Of a stretch of 64,000 nt of DNA, positions 35,801 through 47,287 are shown one piece after another. The notes beneath the pieces were generated by a model. The model saw only the letters and a list, made by a program, of their open reading frames with translations. It was not told where the DNA came from and made no database searches. The stretch spans positions 2,914,001 through 2,978,000 of the forward strand of contig JBCAQO010000002.1 of NCBI GenBank assembly GCA_039111635.1, written 5' to 3'. The first letter of the stretch is position 1; each line of letters opens with the position of its first letter. Both the position numbers and the translations under genes were made by a program. The DNA comes from Heterobasidion occidentale. Taxonomy: Eukaryota; Basidiomycota; Agaricomycetes; Russulales; Bondarzewiaceae.

Positions 35801-36156
35801 TTTATGTCTGTCTTCACCATCACTCTATGTGATGAATGGTCATCTTTGTTTGACTGCACCGGCGTGTGAGGGGCAGTCGACACTACAGCAGAAGACTTCA
35901 CCTTCATGCCCAGCGCGTTGGCGAGCTCGCCCGTTGCAAATCAAATAGCGGAACCATCGGGACTCCCAGCGGATCTTGACCATAGTGATCGAAAATCTCA
36001 GAGGCCGGATGTATGAGGCAATGATGGACACGCGTCGTGTACGGACTAAAGTGCTTGGACAAATGAGGTCGGTCGGCACTGGGCCAGTGAGTCTAAGACA
36101 TTTTGGGATTTCCGCTAAGTATACTTAACGCAGACAATCCATCCTCGTAGCCAAAG
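32885..36156. other. 3.3-kb gene-poor region
   Basis: I find no supportable gene on either strand. Open frames (for example 34552-35052 and 33232-33666) lack motifs and credible splice structure. The left end must include the GID4 3' UTR. No terminal inverted repeat, long terminal repeat or transposase fragment was recognised, but old decayed elements would be hard to see by eye. Confidence 0.35.
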
Positions 36157-37200
36157 GTGATGTCTGTGTCCGCGAGGTGCCACACCCACAAAGAAATTGC
36201 TTATTTGGGTAAGAAACGTCGGAGTAGCTCCTATTCCAGGTTTGACCAGCCTTTTGCGGAGGCACGTCACGTGCAGAATGTACGCCCTTATGTCGACGCG
36301 CCATATTTAGTTCAGATTCCAGGGAACACTCTCCAAGGACTCACGATGAGACCATTTGCCCCCCAACCGCTGCACGAAGCACTGATGAACCCAGCCTTCG
36401 TTCCGACATTGCATATGGTTTGCAATTACACCGAACCCGGCCTTCGTCATCTCTTGTTCCCCGCACATGCCGACAACTTCGACGATGACGAGGACAGGGC
36501 ATTGATAGCCCCTGAGGTAGACCAGTCATACTACATAGGAATACACACTGCCATCTTCAACATGCGCGTCGAAGAATAGCAGCTGTACAGCCAGTTTCAC
36601 TGGCTGTTCGCAGACGCCCCTTGGTCCATCTTGGCAAGAGCCCCCCTCCAGGGCGAAGAGGCGCCGCATCGCCTTCTACCGTACCTCATTCGCTGCTTCT
36701 GCTACTTCTCTTCTGGCGCCGCATTCACAGAGCGAGTCGTCACCCGCAAAATTCGGCGGTGGATCGAGATGAAAGAGTTGGAAGGCAGAGGTTGGTCGCA
36801 CGGCTCGACAGCGGCTGAGAGATCATGTCAAAGGCCCCTTCGTGAAGAGATTGATCATGTACGCAGGGAGGGCGGGTCGCGGAAGGAGCGAGATGAGGCA
36901 TAGGCTAGCGCAGAGGCAGGGAGCTGTTTCAAGTGCATAGTCCCGGTTAAGTCCATGGCCCACAGGCAGTTCCAGATCCAAGCCATCCAGCCCTTGCTTG
37001 CGACATCCAGCGCCATGACAGTGACAGGAGAGGATACGCCCTTTCACCGCAGCGTAGAGGTATGGTCGCCCAAACCTTCTATGACTGCTGAGGAGCAAGG
37101 ACGGAGGCGCCTGTTGATGGCAGACGCTGACCATATGTTGAAGATGATAGGCTTTCCTCCCGGTCATGCGGCGCGGGTCCAAGTGAAGGGTCTGATGTGA
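36157..37200 (+). pseudogene. decayed tandem copy of the cullin-like gene
   Basis: One reading frame runs from 36157 to 37200 and is colinear with the intact gene at 38425-39294, but two TAG codons interrupt it (36577-36579 and 36901-36903). Matching blocks: MNPAFVPTL against the copy's MKPAFALLL; SYYIGIHTAIF against EYYMGISTVTY; APHRLLPYLIRCFCYFSSGA against DEHLRFLPYLSRHFHHYSKGA; ASAEAG-CIVPVKSMAHRQFQIQ against ASAEAG-CIVPIKSLAHRQFRIQ; and DHMLKMIGFPPGHAARVQVK against GHMLKMVGFPPDHALRVRIK. The second TAG replaces an Ile codon. No frameshift is needed along the homologous part, which points to fairly recent loss. The true original start is probably ATG 36346. The family's helix pattern is described under the intact gene. 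Confidence 0.82.
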
Positions 37201-38424
37201 GTGCGGGGAGGACATAAGATATGGTTTAGACTTCAGGCATGGGAAAGACGCGCAGACCACGAACATGTAACGATGTTTGAAATATACACTACTGTACGAA
37301 ACTTGAGATTGAGTCGTCATGTCAGAGCCAGTGGTTTGAGACACTTCGAGAACGAACCGAATATAGGCACACGCACAGATCGCAGCTTTGAGAATGATCA
37401 GGTAGAATTCAAAGGAATCTTCTTGGCGCCGGGAGGGAGGCCAAGGACGATAGCTTGATGCGGATATGTCACTACCGCTGTGCATTTGCGAGTTGACGTT
37501 GAATGCCCGAAATATGACGGTGTGAGTTTAAAGATGTGTGCGCTGTGGAGGACGGCGGCAGTATTATGGGTCCAGGAATCTGGATAAGTCGTGGTTGTTA
37601 CAAAGGAAATTATCGAAACCTCAACATGAGCTACGAACACGTTCATACTCCGCTGCTAACTCGAATCTCCGTCATCAGCAAACACTACGATGCCGACCCG
37701 TGACGAAATCATCTCGACACTGGCTTCCTCGATATAAAAGGTCGTCTGTCCTCTGCTTTCCGAGATACAGTAGATCTCGTCCGTGCATTTTTCAATGTAA
37801 TCAGAGACATCGGATGCAAAATTCACTCATTCTATCCGTCGAGAAGCATGATACGATCAGCACTGTACGAGTACAAGTGCCTTGCTAATGCAGCCTCGGT
37901 ATGTCCGAACGTATGGATGTAAATAGCACTCAGCGCCTTCCACCGAAGACCTAGGTGCGATGTCCCCCCGGATGACAACAGCTGTCCCCATAATCAGACT
38001 TCGAGAACGCGCCTCGATCAAAAATGAAAACTTCCGTGAGCGTTCTCGCCTGATATCAGAATATGCTTCGAAGTCGACGAGTTGGACGAGCGCGCCAACT
38101 CCTTTCTGAAGCAAACGAGCAAGATGTGGTCGACTTTGAGCTTCCTGCGCGATGTCCATCCTTTTTGTCCCTGGATCGTCCGCGAAAATGGGACGATACG
38201 ACAGAGGGGACGTCGCCCAGAAGCGTTGTGTAGTCCAAGCTTGATGAATGTCACGGGCTGAGAAAAGGAATGAAGCGCCAGATGTTGAGTTTCGGGTTTA
38301 TTACTGGGCGAAAGAGAGACACGTGCGGCGATACCGATCACTATGTTCTGCGCGCAGTAATAAGCGCGCACATATAAATATTCAGCGTGTCATTTCGTGG
38401 ATATTCATCACCAAAGAACCCACG
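37201..38424. other. intergenic between pseudogene and cullin-like gene
   Basis: The stretch separates the two tandem copies and holds the intact copy's promoter (TATA at 38373). A leftward open frame at 37857-38159 starts with ATG, but I could not support it as a gene. Confidence 0.35.
38373..38378 (+). promoter_or_regulatory. TATA box of the cullin-like gene
   Basis: The sequence tataaa lies 47 bp before ATG 38425. The short distance supports 38425 rather than the upstream in-frame ATG 38248 as the start, since 38248 would lie upstream of this promoter. Confidence 0.45.
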
Positions 38425-39294
38425 ATGCAACTTCTTGTTCCCCCACCACTGCCGAGCAAACCATACACACTGGCAGATCTGCCCATGATCTGGGAATACA
38501 TGAAACCTGCCTTTGCTCTTCTTCTTACCCCTCCAGCAGATGACAATGATGCCACAACCGCTCTTGGACTAGGCCATGAGTACTATATGGGGATCTCCAC
38601 AGTCACCTATGACTTCGCGAAGTCGATGAGGGCGAACATACGCGAGCTATATGATCAGGTAAACACGTTCTTCGGAGAGGCTGCGCGATCCGTTCTGCTC
38701 AATGCGCCATCGTCACAGGCCGAGGACGAACACCTCCGCTTCCTACCTTACCTCTCACGTCACTTTCACCACTACTCTAAGGGAGCGATGACGGTGAGCC
38801 GCTTACTCAACTTTATCAATCGGCATTGGATACGGCGGGAGGTGGACGAAGGCGGAGGGTGGCTTGTCATGAAGAATATAACGGCGTCCCAAAACACACG
38901 TAAAGCGGCCATGAGAGCTGAGCTGAAACATTGGGGATACGAGGAAGGAGCGTCAAAAGAAGAGATGGGCGAGGCAATAGCGAGCGCAGAGGCAGGCAGC
39001 CGGCCGGAATGCATCGTCCCCATAAAATCCCTCGCGCATAGGCAGTTCCGAATCCAAGTCGTCGAGCCCTTGCTCTCGACGCCCAAAGCGTCGGACGACG
39101 GCGTCGCGGATACGGCAGAGGAATCGCCGCTCGAGCGAGCTTTGGAGGCTTGGTCGAAGAAGCTCGAGGCCTCTGCACCAGAGGAGGAGCGGGAGAGAGC
39201 GCAGCAGCTGATCACGAGTATAGGGCACATGCTGAAGATGGTCGGATTCCCCCCCGATCATGCGCTACGGGTGCGGATAAAGAGTCTGATCTGA
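38425..39294 (+). CDS. stand-alone cullin N-terminal-like protein
   Basis: A single-exon gene for 289 residues. The first half resembles the cullin N-terminal repeat domain: EYYMGISTVTYDFAKSMRAN, IRELYDQVNTFF, LRFLPYLSRHFHHYSKGA, and above all LLNFINRHWIRREVDEGGGW, which matches the cullin block LF.YLNRhWv+RE.DEG. A second helical part (AHRQFRIQVVEPLL ... GHMLKMVGFPPDHALRVRIK) ends the protein. There is no cullin-homology domain, RING-binding WHB domain or NEDD8 site, so it cannot act as a ligase scaffold. It could bind adaptor proteins, but that is inference. True cullins are about 750 residues and intron-rich here, so the lack of introns is odd. A broken tandem copy lies upstream. Confidence 0.72.
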   Translation: MQLLVPPPLPSKPYTLADLPMIWEYMKPAFALLLTPPADDNDATTALGLGHEYYMGISTVTYDFAKSMRANIRELYDQVNTFFGEAARSVLLNAPSSQAEDEHLRFLPYLSRHFHHYSKGAMTVSRLLNFINRHWIRREVDEGGGWLVMKNITASQNTRKAAMRAELKHWGYEEGASKEEMGEAIASAEAGSRPECIVPIKSLAHRQFRIQVVEPLLSTPKASDDGVADTAEESPLERALEAWSKKLEASAPEEERERAQQLITSIGHMLKMVGFPPDHALRVRIKSLI

Positions 39295-40148
39295 AGATCA
39301 GGAGGTGTTGATGCCGTGGAAGACACAGCTGACAGCTGTCCGTATCATGCGCTTTGTTGAGTTTTGTATGATGCTTGACTGGGAGACGAGAATTGAGGTT
39401 TTTGAGAAGAAGGGGCCAGATCAGAGGGAAAGAGTCAGGATACGAGCCGAACGAAGATGATGCCTCTAGCCACGAACCGCGTTCTCTGATATTCAAGTGG
39501 ATGCCGCCAAGCGAGCTTCTCAGCTTGAACTTATGCGTCCGGCCACAGGAGATGGCCATATGCGCCTAAAAATACCAGGTCATACGATCCATACATCAAA
39601 GACGCAGGCGTGGAGCAAGAGGATGTCGGATGAGAATGGAATCAAAGCTAGAAAAGAAATCCGTCTATAGTCGGATGCCGAGCTGCCTGCATGTATAAGT
39701 ACACCGATAGCGGGTCTCGCGCAAGTGCACAAATTAAAGGAGAGGTCCGCATCGCCATTTGTGCCTGGAAGCCTCTGGAAGCGCATTTATTCCCCAGGCC
39801 TGGTGATATTCCCGCTCAACAGCGATTGGCTCAGTGCATCGCGCAGAAAGAGCTTCAGGCGAGCCTTGTGAACATCTACGACTCGGAGGAGAAAGTGAAA
39901 CGCGCAAGAGGGTGGAGGCGGGGATGAAGGGAAGCGGCGATAAGCGGCGGCGAGGGCCGGGCTCGGGCACGAGGAGCAGCGGAGGGGCCGCAAACGACGC
40001 AGCCGTCTCCGACCTCAGCAGCTCAGGGCACCTGCACTCCCACCCGCACGCACTGGCAGCTGCCCTCTCTCCGCCGTAGCGCTCTCCGAACACTCCCCTT
40101 CCGCTCTTTCCCTCCCTCCTTCCCTCCCTCCCTCCAACGCTACCCGCC
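39295..40148. other. intergenic: casein kinase promoter
   Basis: No gene is supported. The last 70 bp before ATG 40149 are a C/T-rich tract (repeated ctccctcctt). This kind of pyrimidine-rich core promoter and leader is frequent in highly expressed fungal genes. Confidence 0.4.
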
Positions 40149-42314
40149 ATGTCCTCCCACACACACAACTCCTCCTCCACTACCAACATCGTCGGCATAC
40201 ACTACCGCGTCGGCAAGAAGATCGGCGAGGGCTCCTTTGGCGTCATCTTCGAGGGTCCGTCTCTCTTTTTTGCCCTAGCGCCCGTGCACATGCCCATTCA
40301 ATTCCTTTACAGGGACGAACTTGCTCAATTCCCAAAGCGTCGCCATCAAGTTTGTGCGCACAACTCCATCTTTCCCTCGCCCCTCTCTTCCCACATCCTG
40401 ACCTTTCTCCCCCCACAGGAACCGCGCAAGGCAGAGGCTCCCCAGCTCCGTGACGAATGTCGCTCCTACCGCATCCTCTCCGGCTGCAGTCAGTCCCATC
40501 TCCTTATCCGTCCCGTTTCTCAATCTCACTTTTCATCCCCAGCTGGCATCCCACAGATATACCACTTTGGACAGGAAGGCTTGCACAACATCCTCGTCAT
40601 TGATCTCTTGGGGCCCAGTCTCGAGGACCTCTTCGACATGTGTGGTCGCAAGTTCACGATAAAGACCGTCTGCATGGCCGCCCGCCAGATGGTATGTTAA
40701 ATTATGCACAGCCTGTGCCCTCTTTACCATCGCGCGCCGCGTCTCATCACCCTTACGACGACAGCTGTCCCGTGTGCAAACCATCCACGAGAAGAACCTC
40801 ATATACCGCGATATCAAACCCGACAACTTTCTCATTGGACGACCAGGAACAAAGAACTCAAATGGTCCGTCTTCTTCCCCTTCTCCTCTTCTCTTATTCA
40901 AATGATCCGCGGCCCAGTGGTGCACGTCGTCGACTTTGGCATGGCGAAGCAGTATCGGGACCCCAAGACGAAGCAGCACATTCCCTACCGAGAACGAAAG
41001 AGCCTGAGCGGAACCGCGCGCTACATGAGCATCAACACCCACCTAGGCAGAGGTGAGCCCGCGCCGCTTCTACCCCGCCTCGAATAGGCTTTTAGGCGTC
41101 GACATGTCCTGACGACGGCGCGTGTCACAGAACAGTCGAGGCGGGACGACCTCGAGTCGCTCGGGCACGTCTTCATGTACTTCTTGCGCGGAAGCCTGCC
41201 ATGGCAGGGCCTCAAGGCCGCGACGAACAAGCAGAAGTACGAGAAGATCGGGGAGAAAAAGCAGACGACGCCGATCAAGGAGCTCTGTGACGGCTTCCCT
41301 GGTACGTCGATCACCCACGCACATACCCTCTTCTTTCATTTCCCGTCTCCTCATTCCTTATTTGTGTTGCCCGTCCCGCGAGCGCGAGTGCGTCATGCTG
41401 ATCGTGTGCCAACAGAGGAATCGGTATCTACCTGAACTACGTCCGGAAGCTTGGCTTCGAGGAGACGCCCGACTATGAGTTTTTGCGCGAGCTGTTCGCC
41501 AAGGTAATGAAGAACAACAATGACATCGACGACGGCGTATACGACTGGAACCTGTTAAACGGTGCGGCATATACACATGATATCCCTGGTCTTTCGAGAT
41601 TGATACCATTTGAACAGGTGGTAAGGGTTGGGAAGCGTCAGGCGTCAGTCACCTCTCTATTCCTAGCCAAGCATCATCACTGACTCGCTCACTTTCTGTG
41701 ATCTATCCCATACCCCGCATATACAGAGCAAAGCCCAGATCCTCTCGCAAATTCAAAACACTCCGAGCCCAGCGCCCCAAGACCGCAGGAACAACACACG
41801 GGAGCGAGGCGACCATGGGCGCCGTGCGTCCCAGCAGCAGCAGCGCGGCGTCCCCGCCGCGCTCACCCCCGGTGGGCAAGCCGGGCAGATCACGCCGCTG
41901 TCTGCGGCGGCGCACGCCAACGTGCCGATCTCCGCGAGCCACCGTGCAAGCCCGCAGCTGCTGCAGCAACAACAGCTGCACCTCCAGCAACAGCAACAAC
42001 AGCAGCAGCATCTGGGCGCGCAGCATCCCTATGCGTCTGCTGGGTACGATTACGGGCGTGGCGCGAGCGGGATGGGGATGAATGCGGGAGGAGGACCGGG
42101 CGGAGAGAACGACGAGGTGTATGGGGGACTGCAGCAGCAGTACGGCCGCGTGTCGCCGATGGTGTCATCTGTGGGACCGGCGCCGCCGACGGTGAGCCCC
42201 GTGCGGGCACGTGCGGGGGACGTCGGCGCGGGCGGGCGGGACATCGGGCAGGACGGGGAGGTGGCGAGGCCGCGGAACTCGTTCTGGAGCATCTTGACGT
42301 GCCGGTGCGCCTGA
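40149..42314 (+). CDS. casein kinase I, membrane-anchored (Yck-like)
   Basis: A Ser/Thr kinase of the CK1 family; the plasma-membrane Yck type acts in nutrient sensing and endocytosis. ATG 40149 has good context (gccatgtcc). Kinase motifs: glycine loop [34 protein letters not shown] (catalytic Lys), catalytic loop [14 protein letters not shown], metal-binding [15 protein letters not shown], the CK1-specific [20 protein letters not shown], and [20 protein letters not shown]. Introns are placed between nearly every motif. A Gln-rich (about 20 Gln in 35 residues) and Gly/Ala/Pro-rich tail of about 180 residues follows. It ends [10 protein letters not shown], with two terminal Cys well placed for palmitoylation. 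The stop is tga at 42312-42314. Confidence 0.94.
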
Positions 42315-43330
42315 GGTGCGCCGCCCGTGTGTGTGGTGCGCTGTGGCGATCGTCAGCGTGTATCCACCGCGTCTGCTCTAGATCTCGTGTTCGGTTCTGC
42401 TTTTTGGGGCTTTGATCTCTCTTCTCTCTTTCTTTCCCTGTTTCAAAGTGGTGACCCCCGCAACGCTCTGCGTCCGTCGATCTAATCTCTGTCGTTCATT
42501 GCTGTTCTGTCTTTTTCCGATCACTTACATCCGCATCCACTCATCCGCTCTATCCATACTACATTCATCCACGCATCCCACTGTTGCACATCCTCCCATG
42601 GTTCACTGGTCGGTTCACACTTGCAGTCCTTCTCCTCCCTCCTGCTCTCTTCTTCTCAATTTACCCCTTTTTTCTGCTTCTCTTCTTTATATCTCAGCCC
42701 ACGATTTTCCCTTCGTATACCCTTCTATGCTCCCGGCACCGCACCATCCCATCGTCAGCGTCAGCGTCAGTCCGCTCTCCTCCTCCCCCCTAATCGGTCT
42801 GTCTGCACACCCTCATTCTCGTTAGGAACTTACCACTACTAGTAACCTTGCTCTTACTGGGCACGCAATTCAGCATGCACGAGTCCGCTCGGAGCGGCGG
42901 AGCGAGAGTGAGAGCTGATATGTGTGATTTTGCCAGGCGCTGGCTGTGCGCCGCATGCCGTCTGGGACTGCGAGTGCGCACTGCGCGCAGAATAATGTTA
43001 TATGGTGAGGTGGAAATGCATGTGTGTCCGCTGTCGGTCACTAGGATGGGACAGCGAGAATATTATTGGGCACAGGATTGTCGTATCAAGATGGTACTAC
43101 AAGACAGGTGACTGAGGAGTGGGCGCATGGGCGCGTGGGACGTGTGTGCGTGAGAGCAAAGTTGTGTACAGAGGGGCGGCGGAGATGGAAGCATGCCAAA
43201 AAGAAGAGAAAAAAAATGCAAGGACAAGACGCGTGCGGATCCAGCGCGCCTGCAACTCATGGCTCGTGGCACAGGGCCCCCACGCAGCATCGCGAGGAGA
43301 TCGAGCCTGTCCGCGTGCTCACCTCGCTCG
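42315..43330. other. intergenic between convergent genes
   Basis: The casein kinase and JmjC genes converge here, so both 3' UTRs are expected. The left part is strongly C/T-rich. No gene is supported. Confidence 0.4.
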
Positions 43331-46300
43331 TCAACGTCCGAACCCCACTTCAGGAAGGCCGCTGTACTGAGAATAGGGCAGGCGCGGGGGCGTCTGGCTG
43401 GAGTCGCCGTAGCCTCTTCTGGAGGGCCGCGCGCGGTAGGCGGGATCTGTGAAACACGCTTAGTTCACCGGCTGCTGCCGCTCGTCATGCGTGCGTCGTG
43501 GCATAGACCGCGTACCTGGGCCGGCGCGCGCGAGGTCCTGATGGTATGGCGGCGGCTGGGGCTGCTGCCTGAATCCTCCCCGCCCGCGTCCGCGACCGAA
43601 CCCGCGACCTCGATTGGGGAAGGGGTGAGGCGGCGCCCTCATGAGATCCAATGGCTATTTTCCAGAAATGGGACGGCTGCGGGTGGGAGACTATTGCAAG
43701 CGAACTCACCTCTGAAGCGTTCGGGTGCTGATGGTTGTCGTTGGGGCTTTGGCGTTGCGCGTATCGCTGCGGCGAGCCGTCGAAAGCATAGACCGACCGA
43801 TCGTCCGCGAAAGGCTGCCAGTTAGGACCTCCGCGGTCGCTGTGATAATGGGGGGTGAGGCCGAGTGTCCGTGGGGGGAGGCGCGCGGGGCTGCTGCCCA
43901 TTGGTCATGGGTGGTGCATCTTGGCGGTCCTCGTTGAGCTTGAGCAGCTTGTGGAAGTTCTCGCTGTAACTCTTGTCCATGCGACTCAGCTGGTTCCTCA
44001 GAGCCCTGAGCTCCTTGTTTTGGTGCTCCACTAGGGCTTCCAGATCTTCTACTTTCTCGGTCAGTTTGTCTATGTACATGGGGAGGTCGTCGGCGGTGCG
44101 GCGGGCTTCATGCTGCTCCTCGACGACCGATGACGCGATCGGGCCTGCGTTCCGCGTAGCCACGACGTCCGAAGCCCTGGGATTAGTCTGAACAGTTCGA
44201 GTATCAGCGATCGCAACAGACAGTCGACGCCAGCGACGACGCACTCTTCGTTTCCTCTCTGACCTGGCGGGCTCGACGCCGTCAGCGGCGGCCTTGCGCT
44301 TTCGCTTATTCGTCTGTTCGGGGTCTGCGGAGCTCTGCGGAGTCTGTTTCGCTTTTGGTCGCGAGGCGCCAGAGATCGAGTCTGCGCCGCGGTCAGGTTC
44401 CGCGTCGCGATCTGAAAGAACAAAGACGCACCTATGCCCGTCTTGACTGTGGCGCTATGTACCAATGTGCGATTATCTGACATCGTGTCGGGATCCGAGA
44501 GTGGCGACGAAGCCTCGGAGGATCCCCAGTCTTGATTGCGTTCTATAGGAGACGTGTCCATGCTTATGGGTCCGGCGATTATCTGGTTGAGAAACGTTGG
44601 CAACGATGGGCGAGAAGGCGTTTGATAGAGAACTCACAGGGGATGCGTGTATTTCGTCGTACCAACCAAGCTTGACGAAGACAGGGTTTATAGGTTGACA
44701 CTTGGGGAAAGTGATGGCGGCCAAGGCCAGGCGATGTCCGTATATATAAGAGCAAGCATCACCTGATAACTCGGCGTCTAATATGGACTTCTTTGCGGAC
44801 GGGAACGCTTCTCTCAACAATCGATGACCTTTGTGCCAGTGGCGATGTTCCTTGTCCCGCAGGACAGCTATGATCGCCTGGGAAGAGTGGATTCCTTGGC
44901 TGAGCAGATGTCGTAGACATGTCGCACGGTGACACTGCTTGCAGTTCAAAGTAGAGAGAGAGCAGACGATGTCGTGCTGGTGATTTGGGTCGCCGTCCTT
45001 GCGACGATTGCCGCACTGTCAAACTCGTAAATACAAGGAAACCCAAATGAGGAAACTAGATCCCACCATGAAGCTCCTCTCGTTTATGTGCCATTGACGA
45101 ATCTCCAGACACGATGCAAAGAGACTGATCAAACCTTCTGATAACAGATCATTGCTGTATAGTCATCAGCGAGGAACAAGGACGAGGTAAGCCCTACACG
45201 AGCAATCTACTTACATGGACTCGAGCACAGCAAGATCTCTATATTTCACATGAACCTGAGCCAATGCCTTCACAGCTCTATTTCGGTCGTCTACTATAGC
45301 ATTAAATGGGCAGCACTGGACGGGTTCCATGGATCCACAACGGCATGTACGGCCTTCGGCATAGCATCCAGGACACACGTGTAAGCCATCCCCCAAGGAC
45401 ACAGGAGGGTCGACATCTTGCACACAGTTCCGACATTCGAAGAAACTCTGGAAGATGTCAGCGCCGCAGAAGTCACAGATATGGTGCATGTTGGTGTCTG
45501 TTTTGTAAATCGAAGACACAAATTCGGTAATGAGGTGTTCAAACGAGGCGTGCTGGGGGCTGAAATCGCTAATCAAGATGTCATCAAACATGGCGAGGAG
45601 TGAACGGGCTTCTTCTGCGCAATCCAGAATGTGTCTGATGGAGGATGTTAGATTCGTAGACAAACAAATGGAGATAATATGACAGACTTTGGGCATTTCA
45701 CAAGTCCTGTACTGTCGCTTTCGCTGTGTCCTGGACGAGTTAGGAACCGCTCGAGTTGGTCAACGCGATGTAGAAGCGCGTGATGGATGGTGGACTTGAC
45801 TCGGTACGTCTCCATTCGACAAACACTGATATCTGAATGAGCAAAAGACGAACATATGAAGTGACCGTACTGATCAACTTGCCGTCTGTATATAGGAAGC
45901 TCGTGATAAAGAGCAGTCTCCGCTCCCTTGATGGTCATCCGTGACCAAGACATCTTGATCGTTAAACCACCGGAATTGACGACTTGATGACAGCTTCTCG
46001 GCGGGACGAGGACAAAGTCTCCCAACTTCTGTTTCTGCGATATAGACATCGAATGGAGCCTTGGCCATTTCGGCCACCGTGATCGTATATGACTCCAGAT
46101 CCAGATCTTGCTTCAAGGTGTGGAAGTACTCAGCCACAGCCGGAGCTGAACAGCTCTGCGTCATGAACCAAAATGCGGAGGCATTGTTTTCGGTATAACA
46201 CATCAAATTCTGGCCAGATGATGCACAAAGGTCCTTGTGGCAGGGGGTGTATGTGTCTCCGATGCCTAGATAGCACATCAGGGTTTCCACACACGCCTGC

Positions 46301-46918
46301 AGGCGGATGAGCTTAACAACGAGGTCAAATAGGTGTACATACAGAGGCAGGCATATGCTGTAAGATGTCCTTTGAGCTGTAAGGACAGCATGACGACGGA
46401 ATGACACCCCCTTTGTCAATCCAGTCTTTCCATTCGACTGGGCACTCAACATCTTTGGCATAAAGTCTCTGTGTTTCTGACATATAGGGATATTGAGTAG
46501 GAGTAAAACTTGCGATTCGGCAACTCACCGTTCCGTGTAGCATATGGAGATTCCGCGCAAGCTCTCGTCAAAAATGTTGACAGAGATGTTTCCTGGTCAG
46601 TGCGGTCGCAAACATTTCGAGCCCTCAATTCTGAACAATTTTGGGCTGTAAGACATTATGTTCAGCGTGCTTGAGAGACGTACTTTGCTGCCCGTGGGCG
46701 CTGAACCAGTCCGGATTAAAGAGGTCTCTGGGCCACTCGGGTCGATTATGAAGGCCCTCGATAATCAAGGGAACTCCAGATCTTTCGTGCTTGTCAAGGA
46801 CTGATTGCAAGTCGTCGCTATCGATCGAAATACGAGGAACCTCTCGAAACCTCTGTCCGGCAACAAGGAGGCCGTCCAAAGTCCATCCGGCAGTGCTGAT
46901 GAAGTCTCTCTCTTGCAT
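43331..46918 (-). CDS. JmjC-domain protein with zinc fingers, coiled coil and RG-rich tail
   Basis: A probable Fe(II)/2-oxoglutarate oxygenase acting on chromatin. The N-terminal cupin: HERSGVPLIIEGLHNRPEWP, RNVCDRTD, VECPVEWKDWIDKGG, then GIGDTYTPCHKDLCASSGQN with the metal-binding His-x-Asp, FWFMTQSC and PPRSCHQVVNSGGLTIKMSW with the distal His, so the site looks intact. Next is a ZZ/RING-like Cys cluster (CDFCGADIFQSFFECRNC ... CPGCYAEGRTCRC) and another (CKQCHRATCLRHLL). The C-terminal part has a KRKRK nuclear signal, a coiled coil (KLTEKVEDLEALVEHQNKEL) and an RG-rich end (GRGFGRGRGRGGF). The stop is tga at 43333-43331. ATG 46918 is the first in-frame ATG, but an upstream exon is possible. 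The join near 44430-44480 is uncertain (a 50-nt intron, or a 20-nt gap). Two adjacent genes instead of one cannot be excluded. Confidence 0.78.
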
Positions 46919-47287
46919 CAAGAGCTGACGATAGACTTTCTGAAGATAACAATAGGATGTTCGAGGTGGAAATCAATATGGGCGACCCTCGAGGTGCAGC
47001 TGTTAGGTTCTCGCTGTACAAACCGGTGTGGTTCCTATATAGACCGTTTGGTGATGAATCAAGGGTATAGTTTTTCAATCTTCTAGCAGTCCACAATGGC
47101 TAATATCTGGAAGGTTAGATGTAGTAAGAGAAGGGCATTTTGCCGACAAAGTCAAGATGTTGTGCGTAGCTATTTGAGACGTTGAACTCGCCCAGTCACG
47201 CGATTTACGCGCCTGTCACGCGATGATACATCTGCTCCCACTGGACCTTGTCTTTTGCAGCCTCGTCCGTCTCAACCTGACATTGAT
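46919..47287. promoter_or_regulatory. divergent promoter region of JmjC and RING genes
   Basis: About 370 bp separate the two start codons, which point away from each other. A 5' exon of the JmjC gene may extend into it. Two close copies of gtcacgcgat occur at 47195-47220 and could be binding sites. Confidence 0.4.

Noticed and set aside
36577..36903. In-frame TAG codons read as a possible reassigned codon
   Set aside because: TAG is the ordinary stop of intact genes in this window (uL3m, XAP5, uS13m, BET3, LEA_2-like), so reassignment is excluded.
37857..38159. Leftward 100-codon ORF with a segment (GTAVVIRGDI) faintly like an Sm2 motif
   Set aside because: There is no Sm1 motif, no conserved partner exon and no credible promoter. 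The resemblance is too short to support an Sm/LSm protein.
42315..42840. C/T-rich open frames downstream of casein kinase I
   Set aside because: Their composition (Ser/Pro/Leu from ctc/ttc/ccc repeats) is that of a pyrimidine-rich 3' region, with no conserved protein signature.
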